Origin: Bacteroidales bacterium UBA4772
GTDB lineage: Bacteria; Bacteroidota; Bacteroidia; Bacteroidales; VadinHA17
Assembly (NCBI GenBank): GCA_002403305.1
Contig: DHHM01000004.1
Span: 1-64,000 of the forward strand
DNA length: 64,000 bases
Reading direction: 5' to 3'
In this document: positions 1 through 7,842 of the stretch, piece after piece
How positions within the stretch are numbered: position 1 is the first letter of the stretch
Layout: every line of letters starts with the position of its first letter
Notes under the pieces: generated by a model
Told to the model about the DNA's origin: nothing
Database searches by the model: none
Seen by the model: only the letters and a program-made list of their open reading frames with translations
Made by a program: the position numbers and the translations under genes

Positions 1-98
1 ACCTTGTGGTCCGATCTAAGCAGGTGCTCACACAGATGTGATCCAATAAATCCTGCCCCGCCCGTGACGAGTATGCAGCTTTTATCCTTTTTTGTCAT
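1..98 (-). CDS. NAD-dependent sugar-nucleotide epimerase/dehydratase (5' end only)
   Basis: Only the first 32 codons are inside the window; the gene runs off the left edge. The translation opens with a short Lys-rich stretch and then the Rossmann motif TGGAGFIGSHLCEHLL, the NAD-binding GxxGxxG loop of extended short-chain dehydrogenases such as UDP-glucuronate decarboxylase, dTDP-glucose dehydratase or UDP-sugar epimerases. The ATG at 96-98 is the first in frame and places the Rossmann motif near the N-terminus, as usual. It is divergent from the glycosyltransferase cluster that starts at 255, so it may supply a nucleotide sugar to it, but that is inference. The exact substrate cannot be read from this fragment. 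Confidence 0.85.
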   Translation of the reverse strand, partial: MTKKDKSCILVTGGAGFIGSHLCEHLLRSDHK

Positions 99-254
99 TG
101 CCTCTCCGGTCATTATTTTACCGGCCTATTCAAAACCATTATATGAAAGCTGAAAAGTTAAACAAAATTTGTTCTTACCCGGGATATTTTTTTACCTTGC
201 GCCATTCTTCATGATTTTGGAAAAAGTACCATGGATCTCTGACCGGTCACAAAG

Positions 255-1853
255 GTGAGAAAAGAACACCTGGTTATGTTAGGTTCACTCTATAAGCTGA
301 ATTATATAAGATACAGCCTTATTGTACTGGCAGTATTACCGCTTTGTATTTTCCGTGATTTTACGATTGCCAACGAACTGCGATATCTGAGTATTGCCGA
401 CGAGGCACTGAGGACTGGTTCAATCTTCACTTTCACAAATCACGGGATTGATTATGCCGACAAACCTCCGCTTTACTTCTGGATAATCATGTCAGGTAAA
501 CTGATCTTCGGAAAGCACAGTATGCTCTTCCTGTCAATATTTTCCATCGTACCTGCCCTGGTTATTCTGCATATAATGGACAGCTGGGTGAGGAACCTCC
601 TGACACAAAACGAGCGGCTGGTTGCACAACTGATGCTTATAACAAGCGCATACTTCTTAGGCACTTCTGTCTTTCTGCGCATGGATATGCTGATGTCAAT
701 GTTCATCGTTCTTTCGATGCATTCATTTTACAAAATGTACAGCGGCAGCACTAAAAAGCGTTATACCTTTCTCTTCCCCGTTTTTGTTTTCCTTGCCCTG
801 TTCACAAAAGGCCCGGTGGGAATAATTGTCCCGCTGGTATCTACCCTGGTGTTCTTAATCAGTAAACGGGCATTGAAATCATTCGGCCGTTACTGGGGAT
901 GGAAGACCCTGGCAATAATTTTAGCTCTCTGCGGTATATGGTTTGCAGGCGTCTACAGGGAAGGCGGGAGCCAGTATCTTGAGAACCTGCTGTTCCACCA
1001 GACTGTCGATCGTGCAGTAAATTCATTCCATCACGCCGAGCCATTTTATTATTATTTTATATCATCCCTCTATACTCTTGCCCCATGGTCACTGCTGATT
1101 GCAGGGGTTATAATTTCTGGTTTGATAAATAAATTCACGGTTACTGATATTGAACGGTTATTCCTGGTTACTTCCCTTTCTACGTTTACAGTGTTATCAC
1201 TTTTCAGTTCCAAGCTTGAAATCTACCTGCTTCCGGCTTTCCCGTTTTTCGTATATATCACCGTATTGTGGCTGGCAAAAAGTGAACATAAATTCTGGGT
1301 TTATCTGCTTGCACTGATACCTGCCTTCATTCTCCTGATGATGCTTCCCGGAGTCATTGTTGCTGCTGCATTTGTCCTGCCTGAAGAAATCAACATAACT
1401 GTTCCGGTCTTTCTGGCTGGATTGATATTATCCGTTTCAGGATTCCTGGCGGTGAGGTTTCTGTTTAAACACAGCCTGAACAACGGGATTATAACTATGT
1501 GCATTGGTATCCTGCTCTTCATTTTTACAGTCTCATTCTCAGTTCCGAAATACAACTATTTGATTGGACTGGGGGATCTGTGCAATAAGGCTTTGGAAAG
1601 AGCAGGCAGTAACAGCAACCTTAATTTTTATTATTGTAAAGTGCTCCGGGGAGCTAATATGGATGTTTATTTGGGAAAAGAGGTCCGGAAGCTTGAAATA
1701 AAAGACCTGTATGCCCCGGCCGGTAAAATTGAAACACCGGCTATCATTTTCCTCGGTAATAAGGCTGTCGAACGGAATGATTCCCTGCAGCTCTATATAA
1801 AAGGAAAATATGTCTTTAAGTCCGGCAATTACAGTTTTGTTGAAATTGAGTGA
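255..1853 (+). CDS. ArnT-like integral-membrane glycosyltransferase (GT83/PMT superfamily)
   Basis: A 532-residue polytopic membrane protein. Residues about 40-75 carry the ArnT/PMT first-loop signature: an acidic N-E-L-R-Y cluster followed by YADKPPLYFW, matching the DKPPL motif of 4-amino-4-deoxy-L-arabinose transferase and related GT83 enzymes. These take a sugar from a polyprenyl-phosphate donor on the periplasmic face and add it to lipid A or another envelope acceptor. About eleven hydrophobic segments are visible, followed by a soluble C-terminal part of roughly 100 residues. The start used is GTG at 255; an in-frame ATG at 276 is an alternative. The stop overlaps the next gene by four bases (GTGA), so the two are probably translationally coupled. 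The sugar and the acceptor are unknown. Confidence 0.85.
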   Translation: MRKEHLVMLGSLYKLNYIRYSLIVLAVLPLCIFRDFTIANELRYLSIADEALRTGSIFTFTNHGIDYADKPPLYFWIIMSGKLIFGKHSMLFLSIFSIVPALVILHIMDSWVRNLLTQNERLVAQLMLITSAYFLGTSVFLRMDMLMSMFIVLSMHSFYKMYSGSTKKRYTFLFPVFVFLALFTKGPVGIIVPLVSTLVFLISKRALKSFGRYWGWKTLAIILALCGIWFAGVYREGGSQYLENLLFHQTVDRAVNSFHHAEPFYYYFISSLYTLAPWSLLIAGVIISGLINKFTVTDIERLFLVTSLSTFTVLSLFSSKLEIYLLPAFPFFVYITVLWLAKSEHKFWVYLLALIPAFILLMMLPGVIVAAAFVLPEEINITVPVFLAGLILSVSGFLAVRFLFKHSLNNGIITMCIGILLFIFTVSFSVPKYNYLIGLGDLCNKALERAGSNSNLNFYYCKVLRGANMDVYLGKEVRKLEIKDLYAPAGKIETPAIIFLGNKAVERNDSLQLYIKGKYVFKSGNYSFVEIE

Positions 1854-2623
1854 AAAAACTGGAAAATAATATACGGTTAAACCATTCGGGAATATTGAAA
1901 ATGGATTTTGAACTGACAATCATCGTTCCTGTCTATAATGAGGAAGGTAACATTGAAAGACTGCATAAAGAACTCTGCCGGTTTCTTGATGGTTCCGCCA
2001 TAAAAGCCAAAGTACTGTTTATTAATGATGGATCAAAGGATAGCAGCCTGCAAAAACTCAGGGAAATTTGTAAAAATTCAGACAACTTCACATATTGCTC
2101 GTTTGACCGCAACCATGGTTTAAGCGCAGCAATCAAAGCCGGATTCGATTGTTCAGACACTCCATGGACGGGTTACATGGATGCTGACCTTCAAACCACT
2201 CCCATGGATTTCAATGTTCTACTTGAATTCACCGGTGAGTATGACCTTATTACGGGAGTCCGGCTGGACAGAAGGGATTCTGCAGTGAAAAGTCTCTCTT
2301 CACTGATTGCAAACAAAATCAGGAGGGCATTCACCCATGACGGGATGGATGACACAGGTTGTCCGCTGAAAATTATCCGGACAGACGTTGCCAAACGAAT
2401 TCCAATGTTTAACGGATTGCACAGGTTCCTGCCTGCAATGGTGTTGCTTCAGAACGGGAAAATAAAACAGGTGCCGGTCCGTCATTTTCCAAGAACAGAC
2501 GGCAAATCAAATTTCTATCTTTGGAACCGCTTGATGGGACCTTTGATGGACTGTTTTGCGTATTTATGGATGAAGAAAAAATACATAAACTATAAAGTTG
2601 AGGAATCCAGTCAAAATCCCTGA
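1850..2623 (+). CDS. Family 2 glycosyltransferase, DPM1/ArnC-like polyprenyl-phosphate sugar synthase
   Basis: GT2 fold with IIVPVYNEEGN near the N-terminus, INDGSKDSS for nucleotide-sugar binding, and the metal-binding MDADLQTTP motif at about residues 107-115. This layout fits polyprenyl-phosphate sugar synthases (DPM1, ArnC, GtrB). There are no clear C-terminal transmembrane helices, so it resembles the soluble DPM1 type rather than GtrB. It probably makes the lipid-linked donor used by the ArnT-like enzyme directly upstream. The start shown (GTG, 1850) overlaps the upstream stop; ATG at 1901 gives MDFELTIIVP and is at least as likely from comparison with the family. The next gene follows after 8 bases. 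Confidence 0.85.
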   Translation: MKKLENNIRLNHSGILKMDFELTIIVPVYNEEGNIERLHKELCRFLDGSAIKAKVLFINDGSKDSSLQKLREICKNSDNFTYCSFDRNHGLSAAIKAGFDCSDTPWTGYMDADLQTTPMDFNVLLEFTGEYDLITGVRLDRRDSAVKSLSSLIANKIRRAFTHDGMDDTGCPLKIIRTDVAKRIPMFNGLHRFLPAMVLLQNGKIKQVPVRHFPRTDGKSNFYLWNRLMGPLMDCFAYLWMKKKYINYKVEESSQNP

Positions 2624-2631
2624 TCATTACT

Positions 2632-3255
2632 ATGAGTAACTGGATTATTTATGGGATTGGATTTCTGGCACAAATGCTGTTTTCCAGCCGGATCCTCTTG
2701 CAGTGGATTGTTTCTGAAAGACACAAAAAAGTCATTGCTCCTCATCTTTTCTGGGAGATAAGTCTTGTGGCTTCGGTCCTTCTGTTTGTTTACGGATACC
2801 TGCGTGATGACTTTGCAATTATGTTAGGGCAGGTCATCACTTATTATGTCTATATCAGGAATATTCAGCTTGAGAACCAGTGGAAAAAAATCCCGGCAGT
2901 GCTGAGGATCTTTTTATATTTCTTCCCCACCATTATCCTGATATACGGTTACAATAACAATATTATAGACAAAGCAAACCTTTTTAATAAAGAACATATT
3001 GCACCTTTGCTGATGGCCCTGGGGATTGTCTCTCAGGTATTGTTCACCTTAAGGTTTGTGTACCAGTGGGTATATTCGGAAAGAAAAAAGGAATCAATGC
3101 TGCCCATGGGTTTCTGGCTTTTGAGTTTCATAGGCTCCTTCCTGATTTTCATTTACGCAATATTCAGAAAGGACCCTGTGCTTTTTTTAGCGCATCTTTC
3201 AGGTATGGTGGCTTATTCAAGGAATATTTTCATCCTGAAGAAGTACGGTTCATAA
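2632..3255 (+). CDS. Membrane protein with two tandem LAB_N domains
   Basis: A 207-residue protein with six or more hydrophobic helices. The first half (about residues 5-85) and second half (about 125-205) are clearly related: both have a helix, then a R-[FI]-x-x-QW-[IV]-x-SERxKK stretch (SSRILLQWIVSERHKK and TLRFVYQWVYSERKKE), then two helices and a Y-x-RNI-[FQ] ending (IRNIQLE and SRNIFIL). This is the lipid A biosynthesis N-terminal (LAB_N) domain, found fused to LpxB in some bacteria or standing alone beside glycosyltransferases. It is the third gene of the GT83-GT2 cluster and may be a membrane partner or lipid-handling subunit; its biochemical role is not established. Confidence 0.85.
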   Translation: MSNWIIYGIGFLAQMLFSSRILLQWIVSERHKKVIAPHLFWEISLVASVLLFVYGYLRDDFAIMLGQVITYYVYIRNIQLENQWKKIPAVLRIFLYFFPTIILIYGYNNNIIDKANLFNKEHIAPLLMALGIVSQVLFTLRFVYQWVYSERKKESMLPMGFWLLSFIGSFLIFIYAIFRKDPVLFLAHLSGMVAYSRNIFILKKYGS

Positions 3256-3421
3256 ACTGCTCATTCAAAACCGAAAACAAAAATGACAGGCTGGAATATA
3301 CCTTTCATATCGGGGAAACAGGATCGGCAACGCTGAAGGTCAACAGCACCAACAGGCAGCAAATATCATACTATGGTGACCTGGTAGAAATAGAGAGGGG
3401 GAGGTAGGCTTTATGACCTGT

Positions 3422-3775
3422 TCATACCTTCCCTGGAGGAGAGGAGAGTAGTGCATGAATGATGAAGGAACTCCCGACAATGAAAAACGGTGAGATGACA
3501 ATCAGTGAAGCACTGTTCCCGGCGAAGGATTTGAAGAAGACAGCCATTATAATAAATGCCAGCAGGAACAACACTCCCCCGGCAATCTCCTGTCTCCATG
3601 CAATAATAAGGGCGATAATAAGTAGTAAGGCAGGAATGTTATGAATAAGAAAACCTGCCAGTTTCTTGCCAAAGGGCTCATTACCTGAGAATACCTCCAG
3701 TGAGAAGATGACCAGAAACAGTATGGCTGCTATAGCCAGAATCCTGGCAAGCCATTTCAGTATTGACAGATTCAT
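3422..3775 (-). CDS. Small four-helix membrane protein (DUF7670-like)
   Basis: A 117-residue very hydrophobic protein with four predicted helices: about residues 8-28 (including LFLVIFSLEVFSG), 40-60, 64-82 and 88-110. The layout (short W-x-ARI start, EVFSGNEPFG loop, LIIALIIAWRQEIAGG) matches small Bacteroidota membrane proteins annotated as DUF7670. No catalytic or metal-binding motif is visible and no function can be assigned. It lies tail-to-tail with the LAB_N gene and 74 bases downstream of the stop of the TsaA-like gene, so it could be a weak distal member of the nickel operon or independent. The 165 bases between 3256 and 3421 hold no gene or clear terminator. Confidence 0.7.
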   Translation of the reverse strand: MNLSILKWLARILAIAAILFLVIFSLEVFSGNEPFGKKLAGFLIHNIPALLLIIALIIAWRQEIAGGVLFLLAFIIMAVFFKSFAGNSASLIVISPFFIVGSSFIIHALLSSPPGKV

Positions 3776-3849
3776 GATCTTTTTATTTCAAATTTACTCT
3801 TTTGTCTCCGGTATCTGCATAGCAGGCAGGGTTATTGGCACCGGAGATG

Positions 3850-4236
3850 TCAATGGCTCGTCACTACGGGTTTGATGTCGAGCACCGGGGTGTTGTTCAA
3901 TGCATCGAGACCGGTGACCGTGAGAGTATTCTCTTCAACACCCAGCAGCCTGACGGCGGTCATTCCTATCATGCTCGGCCTGCGGGGAGTGCAGCATGCA
4001 AAGACACCCCTCACCTCCCCCGACCGGGTGACGGTACGAAGCTCATAATCGTCGGACCGGTCAAAGTAAAAAAGGATGTTAAGCTCACTGTGCTTTTCGA
4101 TCCGGTACAGCGCATCGGCAAACTGTTCCTTCACCTCGATGGTTGAGATGCTCTCCTTCATCCTGTCGGCATCACCCGGTTCGGCACTCTCCCACTCGTT
4201 GTGCACGTATCCTATGATCTCTATCTTCAGATCCAT
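3850..4236 (-). CDS. TsaA/TrmO-like (UPF0066) SAM-dependent methyltransferase-fold protein
   Basis: A 128-residue protein of the TrmO/TsaA beta-barrel family. It keeps the family frame: an N-terminal IGYVHNEW strand and a central GVFACCTPRRPSMIGMTAVRLL block, equivalent to the GVFATRSPxRPNPIGLSxVRL block of E. coli TrmO, the tRNA t6A37 N6-methyltransferase. The block is altered: TRSP becomes CCTP and PN becomes PS, and the protein is about half the length of TrmO, lacking its C-terminal domain. It is the last gene of a NikR-controlled metal transporter operon, 21 bases after the ATPase. That context suggests a role tied to metal or metallophore handling rather than tRNA modification; this is inference. 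Confidence 0.75.
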   Translation of the reverse strand: MDLKIEIIGYVHNEWESAEPGDADRMKESISTIEVKEQFADALYRIEKHSELNILFYFDRSDDYELRTVTRSGEVRGVFACCTPRRPSMIGMTAVRLLGVEENTLTVTGLDALNNTPVLDIKPVVTSH

Positions 4237-4257
4237 TTTTTGTCCTGCTTAGGTTTG

Positions 4258-5022
4258 TTAAAGCGGCTCTGTTGGCAGGATGAACATCTCTCCCTCATGC
4301 CGTATTATCTTTGTCCTTACCCCGTATATATCCTCTATCAGTTCCTCACTGAAGATCTCACTCCCACCCTCGGCCCTCACCTGCCCGTCGTCGAGTATGA
4401 TAAACTCACTGCAATACTTCAGCGCAAGGTTGAGATCGTGTATGGCCGCCAGCACGGTGATGCCACCAGTGGCAAGCTCTCCGAGCAGGAGCAGAATCTC
4501 ATGCTGATGCCTGAGGTCGAGGTTGGCTGTCGGCTCGTCGAGGAGTATCACCGACGGTTGCTGTGCCAGCGCCCTGGCGATGAAGACCTGCTGCCGTTGC
4601 CCTCCGCTGAGTTTGTTGAGATCCTTGAGCGCAATATCATCGAGGCCGAATCTTACCAGTATCTCTGCCGTGATCCTGCGGTCGTCCTTGCCGGGCGACC
4701 AGCTGATATACGGATTACGGCCCAGCAGGACAGTGTCAAACACCGTGGCCGGGAAGGTATTGTACTGCATCTGCGGGACATATGCCATCTCCCTGGCCAT
4801 CTCCCTGGCGCTGATGCTGCCGGCACTGCGTCCCTTCACCTCCACCGTTCCGGCCTGCGGCGTTAGTATGCCGTTGATAAGCCTTAAGAGAGTGCTCTTT
4901 CCCGAACCATTAGGACCGAGGAGGGCGGTGAAAGAGCCCTTTGCAAAGCTGTGTGTTATGCCTTTGATGACCGGGAAGCCGTTATAGGCAAACTGCACGC
5001 CGGAGAGGGTTATCATTTCCAC
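4258..5022 (-). CDS. ABC transporter ATPase, FecE/BtuD type (probable nickel or metal-chelate uptake)
   Basis: A 254-residue ATP-binding subunit. It has Walker A GPNGSGKST at about residues 36-44, Q-loop YVPQ near 81, signature LSGGQRQQV, Walker B VILLDEPTANLDL and the switch His in AIHDLN. The family is the one that powers iron-siderophore, haem, B12 and some nickel importers. Its start overlaps the end of the permease gene by ten bases, so the two are co-translated. With the permease, the lipoprotein binding protein and NikR upstream, it forms a complete class II importer. Nickel as cargo is inferred from the regulator, not from the ATPase sequence. Confidence 0.9.
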   Translation of the reverse strand: MEMITLSGVQFAYNGFPVIKGITHSFAKGSFTALLGPNGSGKSTLLRLINGILTPQAGTVEVKGRSAGSISAREMAREMAYVPQMQYNTFPATVFDTVLLGRNPYISWSPGKDDRRITAEILVRFGLDDIALKDLNKLSGGQRQQVFIARALAQQPSVILLDEPTANLDLRHQHEILLLLGELATGGITVLAAIHDLNLALKYCSEFIILDDGQVRAEGGSEIFSEELIEDIYGVRTKIIRHEGEMFILPTEPL

Positions 5023-6089
5023 TGTGCCCCTCCTTTCCCTTTGACAAGCAGCAATATAAACAACGGGGCGCCTATTACCGATGTAAGAATGCCCACCGGC
5101 AGCACCATGGGTGAGATGAGCGTCCGTGCAACGATGTCGCAGCCAACCATGAAGGCGGCGCCGGCAAGTGCTGCTCCGGGTATCAGAAACCGCTCATCGC
5201 TGCCGATGACCCTTCTGACCATGTGGGGCACCACCAGACCCACGAAGGCAATGATACCGTAGAACGAGACCACCGTCGCCGTGGCCAGCGAGGCCAGGAT
5301 CATGGCGGTGAGCCTCAGCCTGCCGATATTGACCCCCAGACTTCGTGCGGTCTCGTCGCCCGCATCCAGAGCGTTATAGTTCCACCGGTTGCGATAGAAA
5401 TATATCATCACGGGCAGCAGGATGATCACCTGTATCATCAGCTCGCGCCATCCACCCTTGCTCAGGTCGCCGAAGGTCCAGAAGACTATGGCAGCCAGCT
5501 GCACATCGTCGGCCAGGTACTGAATGGCAGCGGTCAGCGCCGTGAAGAGCGAACTGGCAATGATGCCTGTGAGGATCATATTCTCAGGTGTGGCCCCCCT
5601 GTGCCTGGCCACCAGCAGTATCAGGAAGCAGGCTATGAGCGACCAGAAGAATGCCGAGAGAGTTACAACATAGGGGTTTGCAATGAGGACGGCGTCATTG
5701 CTGCTGCTGTTCATACTTCCTGCCCCGAAGATTATCACTGCAAAGGCAGCGCCGAAGGCGGCAGCATTGCTTATACCGAGGGTGAAGGGCGACCCCAGGG
5801 GGTTGCGCAGCACGCTCTGCATCACCACACCGCTGACCGACAGGGCTATGCCGCTCACTATGCCCGCCAGCACGCGTGGCAGCCTGATCTGCATCACGAT
5901 ACCGCGATGCAGCTCCTCGCCCCCGCTGCCAAACAGTGAGAACAGGTCTCTGAGGCTGATGCTGCTCGGTCCGAGGGCAAGTCCCAGAACAGCAAGCAGC
6001 AGTGTCGCCAGCGCCGCCAGCCAGAGGTACCTCCCCTTGCGCTCCGTAAACCGGGCATATTGCTTTTCTATCTCATTCTCCCTGCTCAT
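5013..6089 (-). CDS. ABC transporter permease, FecCD/BtuC family (probable nickel or metal-chelate uptake)
   Basis: A 358-residue permease with about ten transmembrane helices. FecCD family signatures are visible: LRLPRVLAGIVSGIALSVSGVVMQSVLRNPLGSPFTLGIS in the first third (loop residues R-x-PR and NPL) and IAFVGLVVPHMVRRVIGSDERFLIPGAALAGA in the last third, which contacts the ATPase. The N-terminal 25 residues are cytoplasmic and charged. The start overlaps the stop of the binding-protein gene by four bases. Related permeases serve siderophores, haem and cobalamin, and in Helicobacter species nickel through CeuE/FecDE. The NikR gene in the same operon points to nickel. Confidence 0.9.
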   Translation of the reverse strand: MSRENEIEKQYARFTERKGRYLWLAALATLLLAVLGLALGPSSISLRDLFSLFGSGGEELHRGIVMQIRLPRVLAGIVSGIALSVSGVVMQSVLRNPLGSPFTLGISNAAAFGAAFAVIIFGAGSMNSSSNDAVLIANPYVVTLSAFFWSLIACFLILLVARHRGATPENMILTGIIASSLFTALTAAIQYLADDVQLAAIVFWTFGDLSKGGWRELMIQVIILLPVMIYFYRNRWNYNALDAGDETARSLGVNIGRLRLTAMILASLATATVVSFYGIIAFVGLVVPHMVRRVIGSDERFLIPGAALAGAAFMVGCDIVARTLISPMVLPVGILTSVIGAPLFILLLVKGKGGAQWK

Positions 6090-7186
6090 TCCCGTGCCGT
6101 TTCGCCAAGCCGCTCGAAGGGCCGGTAATAATCGTAAACCTGATCATATATGTCGGTGCCGTAAAAAAAACGGTAAATCTCCCGGCATTTTTCGGTAACG
6201 TCAACGTCGCCGAATGATGAGGGCAGCAGTACTGAGCCTATATACCATACATTACAGAGAATATTCTCATAGTTGGTGGTGTTCCAGTTGTATGGCAAAA
6301 CAGTATAGGTCTCGCCTGCGCGGAATGCCGAGAGGGAATTGCTAACCACTCCGGGAGTTATCTCCTCCTGCCATATCTGCCGCCCGGCGGCATCGAGAAA
6401 GATGACATCCGGATCCCACTCTATCAGTTGTTCCTGATCGACGAAGATGACTACGTGACCAGGTTCGCTCCGGTCGTTTCTCAGTTGTGGCTCATCGGTT
6501 ACATTCTTTACAGAGAGAATATTGAAGGGAGGGTAGTCGGGTTCAGTCGATGTGAGCCCGTGTGCGCCGTTGTATGCCACGCCTCCCACATAGGCTGTCC
6601 GTTGAGGCTCCGACGCCCTGGAGGCCCGGGAGACACACTCATCAATTGTTGTTTCAAAGTAACTGACAATGCTGTCGGCCCGCGCTGGCAAGCCGAATAT
6701 CTCTCCCAAAATGGTCAGCGTACTATAAAGGGCATCACTCTTCTCCCCCAGGTCACCGTAATCGAGCAGGATGACCGGCTTTCCGGTCAGCCGCTGCAGC
6801 CTGTCGGCTTCCTGTGTCGACATGAAGGTCGCAATGATGAGGTCGCTCCCGGCATCAGCCAGCAACTCGGTGTCATAGTTATTGCCGGCCCCGATTACCG
6901 GCAGTCCTCTGAGGTAAGGGTTGGCAAAGAGGTAGGGTACGTTGCGCCTCTGCTCGCTCCCTTCGATGTGACTTACCCTGTCAGTGACACCCATGTATGC
7001 CAGCAGCCTCATCGTCCCCGACTTGAGTGCTATGACCGAGAGCACCGTATCAGGTATCATAACGTTTCGGCCGGTGTAATCGGTTATTAGTCGCCCCGCA
7101 CGGCCTGTGCGGCTGCCCGAGGAGCATGCTGCAAGAGCCAGCATGATCATAATCAATATCAGGGCCGGCACTCTACGTTTCATCAT
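6086..7186 (-). CDS. FecB/BtuF-like metal (probably nickel) binding lipoprotein of an ABC importer
   Basis: A 366-residue lipoprotein: Lys/Arg-rich start, hydrophobic stretch and lipobox LAAC at about residues 18-21, then a Gly/Ser linker. The mature part has the helical-backbone binding-protein fold seen in BtuF/FhuD/CeuE: TDYTGRNVMIP at the N-lobe, VIGAGNNYDTELLADAGSDLIIATF, and a C-lobe with YVGGVAYNGAHGLTSTEPDYPP. It should deliver the metal or its chelate to the permease encoded next. It overlaps the nikR stop by 14 bases, so the operon starts with the regulator. His and Cys ligands for nickel cannot be assigned with confidence from the sequence alone. Confidence 0.88.
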   Translation of the reverse strand: MMKRRVPALILIMIMLALAACSSGSRTGRAGRLITDYTGRNVMIPDTVLSVIALKSGTMRLLAYMGVTDRVSHIEGSEQRRNVPYLFANPYLRGLPVIGAGNNYDTELLADAGSDLIIATFMSTQEADRLQRLTGKPVILLDYGDLGEKSDALYSTLTILGEIFGLPARADSIVSYFETTIDECVSRASRASEPQRTAYVGGVAYNGAHGLTSTEPDYPPFNILSVKNVTDEPQLRNDRSEPGHVVIFVDQEQLIEWDPDVIFLDAAGRQIWQEEITPGVVSNSLSAFRAGETYTVLPYNWNTTNYENILCNVWYIGSVLLPSSFGDVDVTEKCREIYRFFYGTDIYDQVYDYYRPFERLGETARE

Positions 7187-7598
7187 GATGCTCCGCGCCC
7201 GTTAAACGTGCCATGGTCAGCCTTGCATACCTGACGCCCTTTACGCTCCGCAATTTGTCGGCCATCGCGGTCAGCTCCGCCGCCCGGCCCCTGACAGCCA
7301 GCAGTTCCATACACTGTCCGCGATCAAGGTGCAGATGAACAGACGACAGTATCAGGTTGTTCCTTTCATGCTGCAGGCGGGTTAGCTGTGCTACCAGCCC
7401 CCTGCGGTGATGATCGTATATCATCGTCAGCGACCCTGCCACCTCATTGTTGCACTGCCATTTGCTTTCGGCCAAACCGTTGCTGATGAGATGCCTTATG
7501 GCCTGGGAGCGATTGACAAAGAGATTCTCCTCAACAAAACCGTCGAGGGCATCAAGCAACTCCTTCTCGAGTGAAACGCCAAATCGAATTACCGGCAT
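7173..7598 (-). CDS. nikR: NikR, nickel-responsive ribbon-helix-helix regulator
   Basis: A 141-residue protein with an N-terminal ribbon-helix-helix domain (MPVIRFGVSLEKELLDALDGFVEE...NRSQAIRHLI) and a C-terminal ACT-like metal domain. The nickel ligands known from E. coli NikR are present at the expected places: His in YDHHRRGL (63/64), His88 and His90 in SVHLHL, and Cys96 in GQCMELL. Length equals the family norm (about 133-150). It is the first gene of an operon with a FecBCD-type importer, and a NikR-type palindrome lies two bases before its start codon, which predicts autoregulation and nickel repression of the transporter. Confidence 0.93.
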   Translation of the reverse strand: MPVIRFGVSLEKELLDALDGFVEENLFVNRSQAIRHLISNGLAESKWQCNNEVAGSLTMIYDHHRRGLVAQLTRLQHERNNLILSSVHLHLDRGQCMELLAVRGRAAELTAMADKLRSVKGVRYARLTMARLTGAEHHDET

Positions 7599-7599
7599 C

Positions 7600-7627
7600 G
7601 TGTTACTTTTTTAAATATTCGTAATAT
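7600..7627 (-). promoter_or_regulatory. NikR operator, GTGTTAC-N14-GTAATAT
   Basis: The sequence reads GTGTTAC (7600-7606), 14 bases, GTAATAT (7621-7627). The NikR motif described for Desulfovibrio, Geobacter and archaea is GTGTTAC-N13/14-GTAACAC; the left half is identical and the right half matches at five of seven positions with exactly 14 spacer bases. It ends two bases from the nikR start codon, so bound NikR would block transcription or its initiation for the whole nikR-importer operon. Confidence 0.75.
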
Positions 7628-7661
7628 CCACAGTAAATATAGTCAACAAGATTTTATTATG

Positions 7662-7679
7662 TGTAACAAAAATGTAACA
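7662..7679 (+). promoter_or_regulatory. Candidate Pho box upstream of the PiT transporter
   Basis: Two exact copies of TGTAACA (7662-7668 and 7673-7679) are separated by four bases, an 11-base period as in PhoB/PhoP boxes. The same heptamer with the same period occurs three times upstream of the PhoB/PhoR-like operon at 56604-56633. The site is about 165 bases before the phosphate transporter gene. Binding by the regulator encoded at 56742 is inferred. Confidence 0.5.
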
Positions 7680-7842
7680 GTGCTATTTCTTTGTACTTTT
7701 TGGTATTTGAGTTAATTTCGGCATGTCAAAATGTATTTGTTTTTATAAATACCTTATATTTAAAGCAATATTGATGATCCTAACAGAGTGTCACGGGAAG
7801 ATCCGCGCATCATGCAGGGAAATCTCATTAATATTTTAACAG

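Noticed and set aside
3256..3407. Protein-like frame continuing past the LAB_N gene on the plus strand
   Set aside because: Most of that frame overlaps the LAB_N gene in another phase; the remaining 50 codons have no start of their own and no recognisable family.
4201..6198. Several long plus-strand frames opposite the nickel importer genes
   Set aside because: They are antisense shadows of strongly conserved minus-strand ABC transporter genes and have no family features.
7733..7752. Inverted repeat GTATTT-N8-AAATAC before the PiT gene
   Set aside because: Six AT-rich base pairs in an AT-rich region are expected by chance and no second copy was seen.
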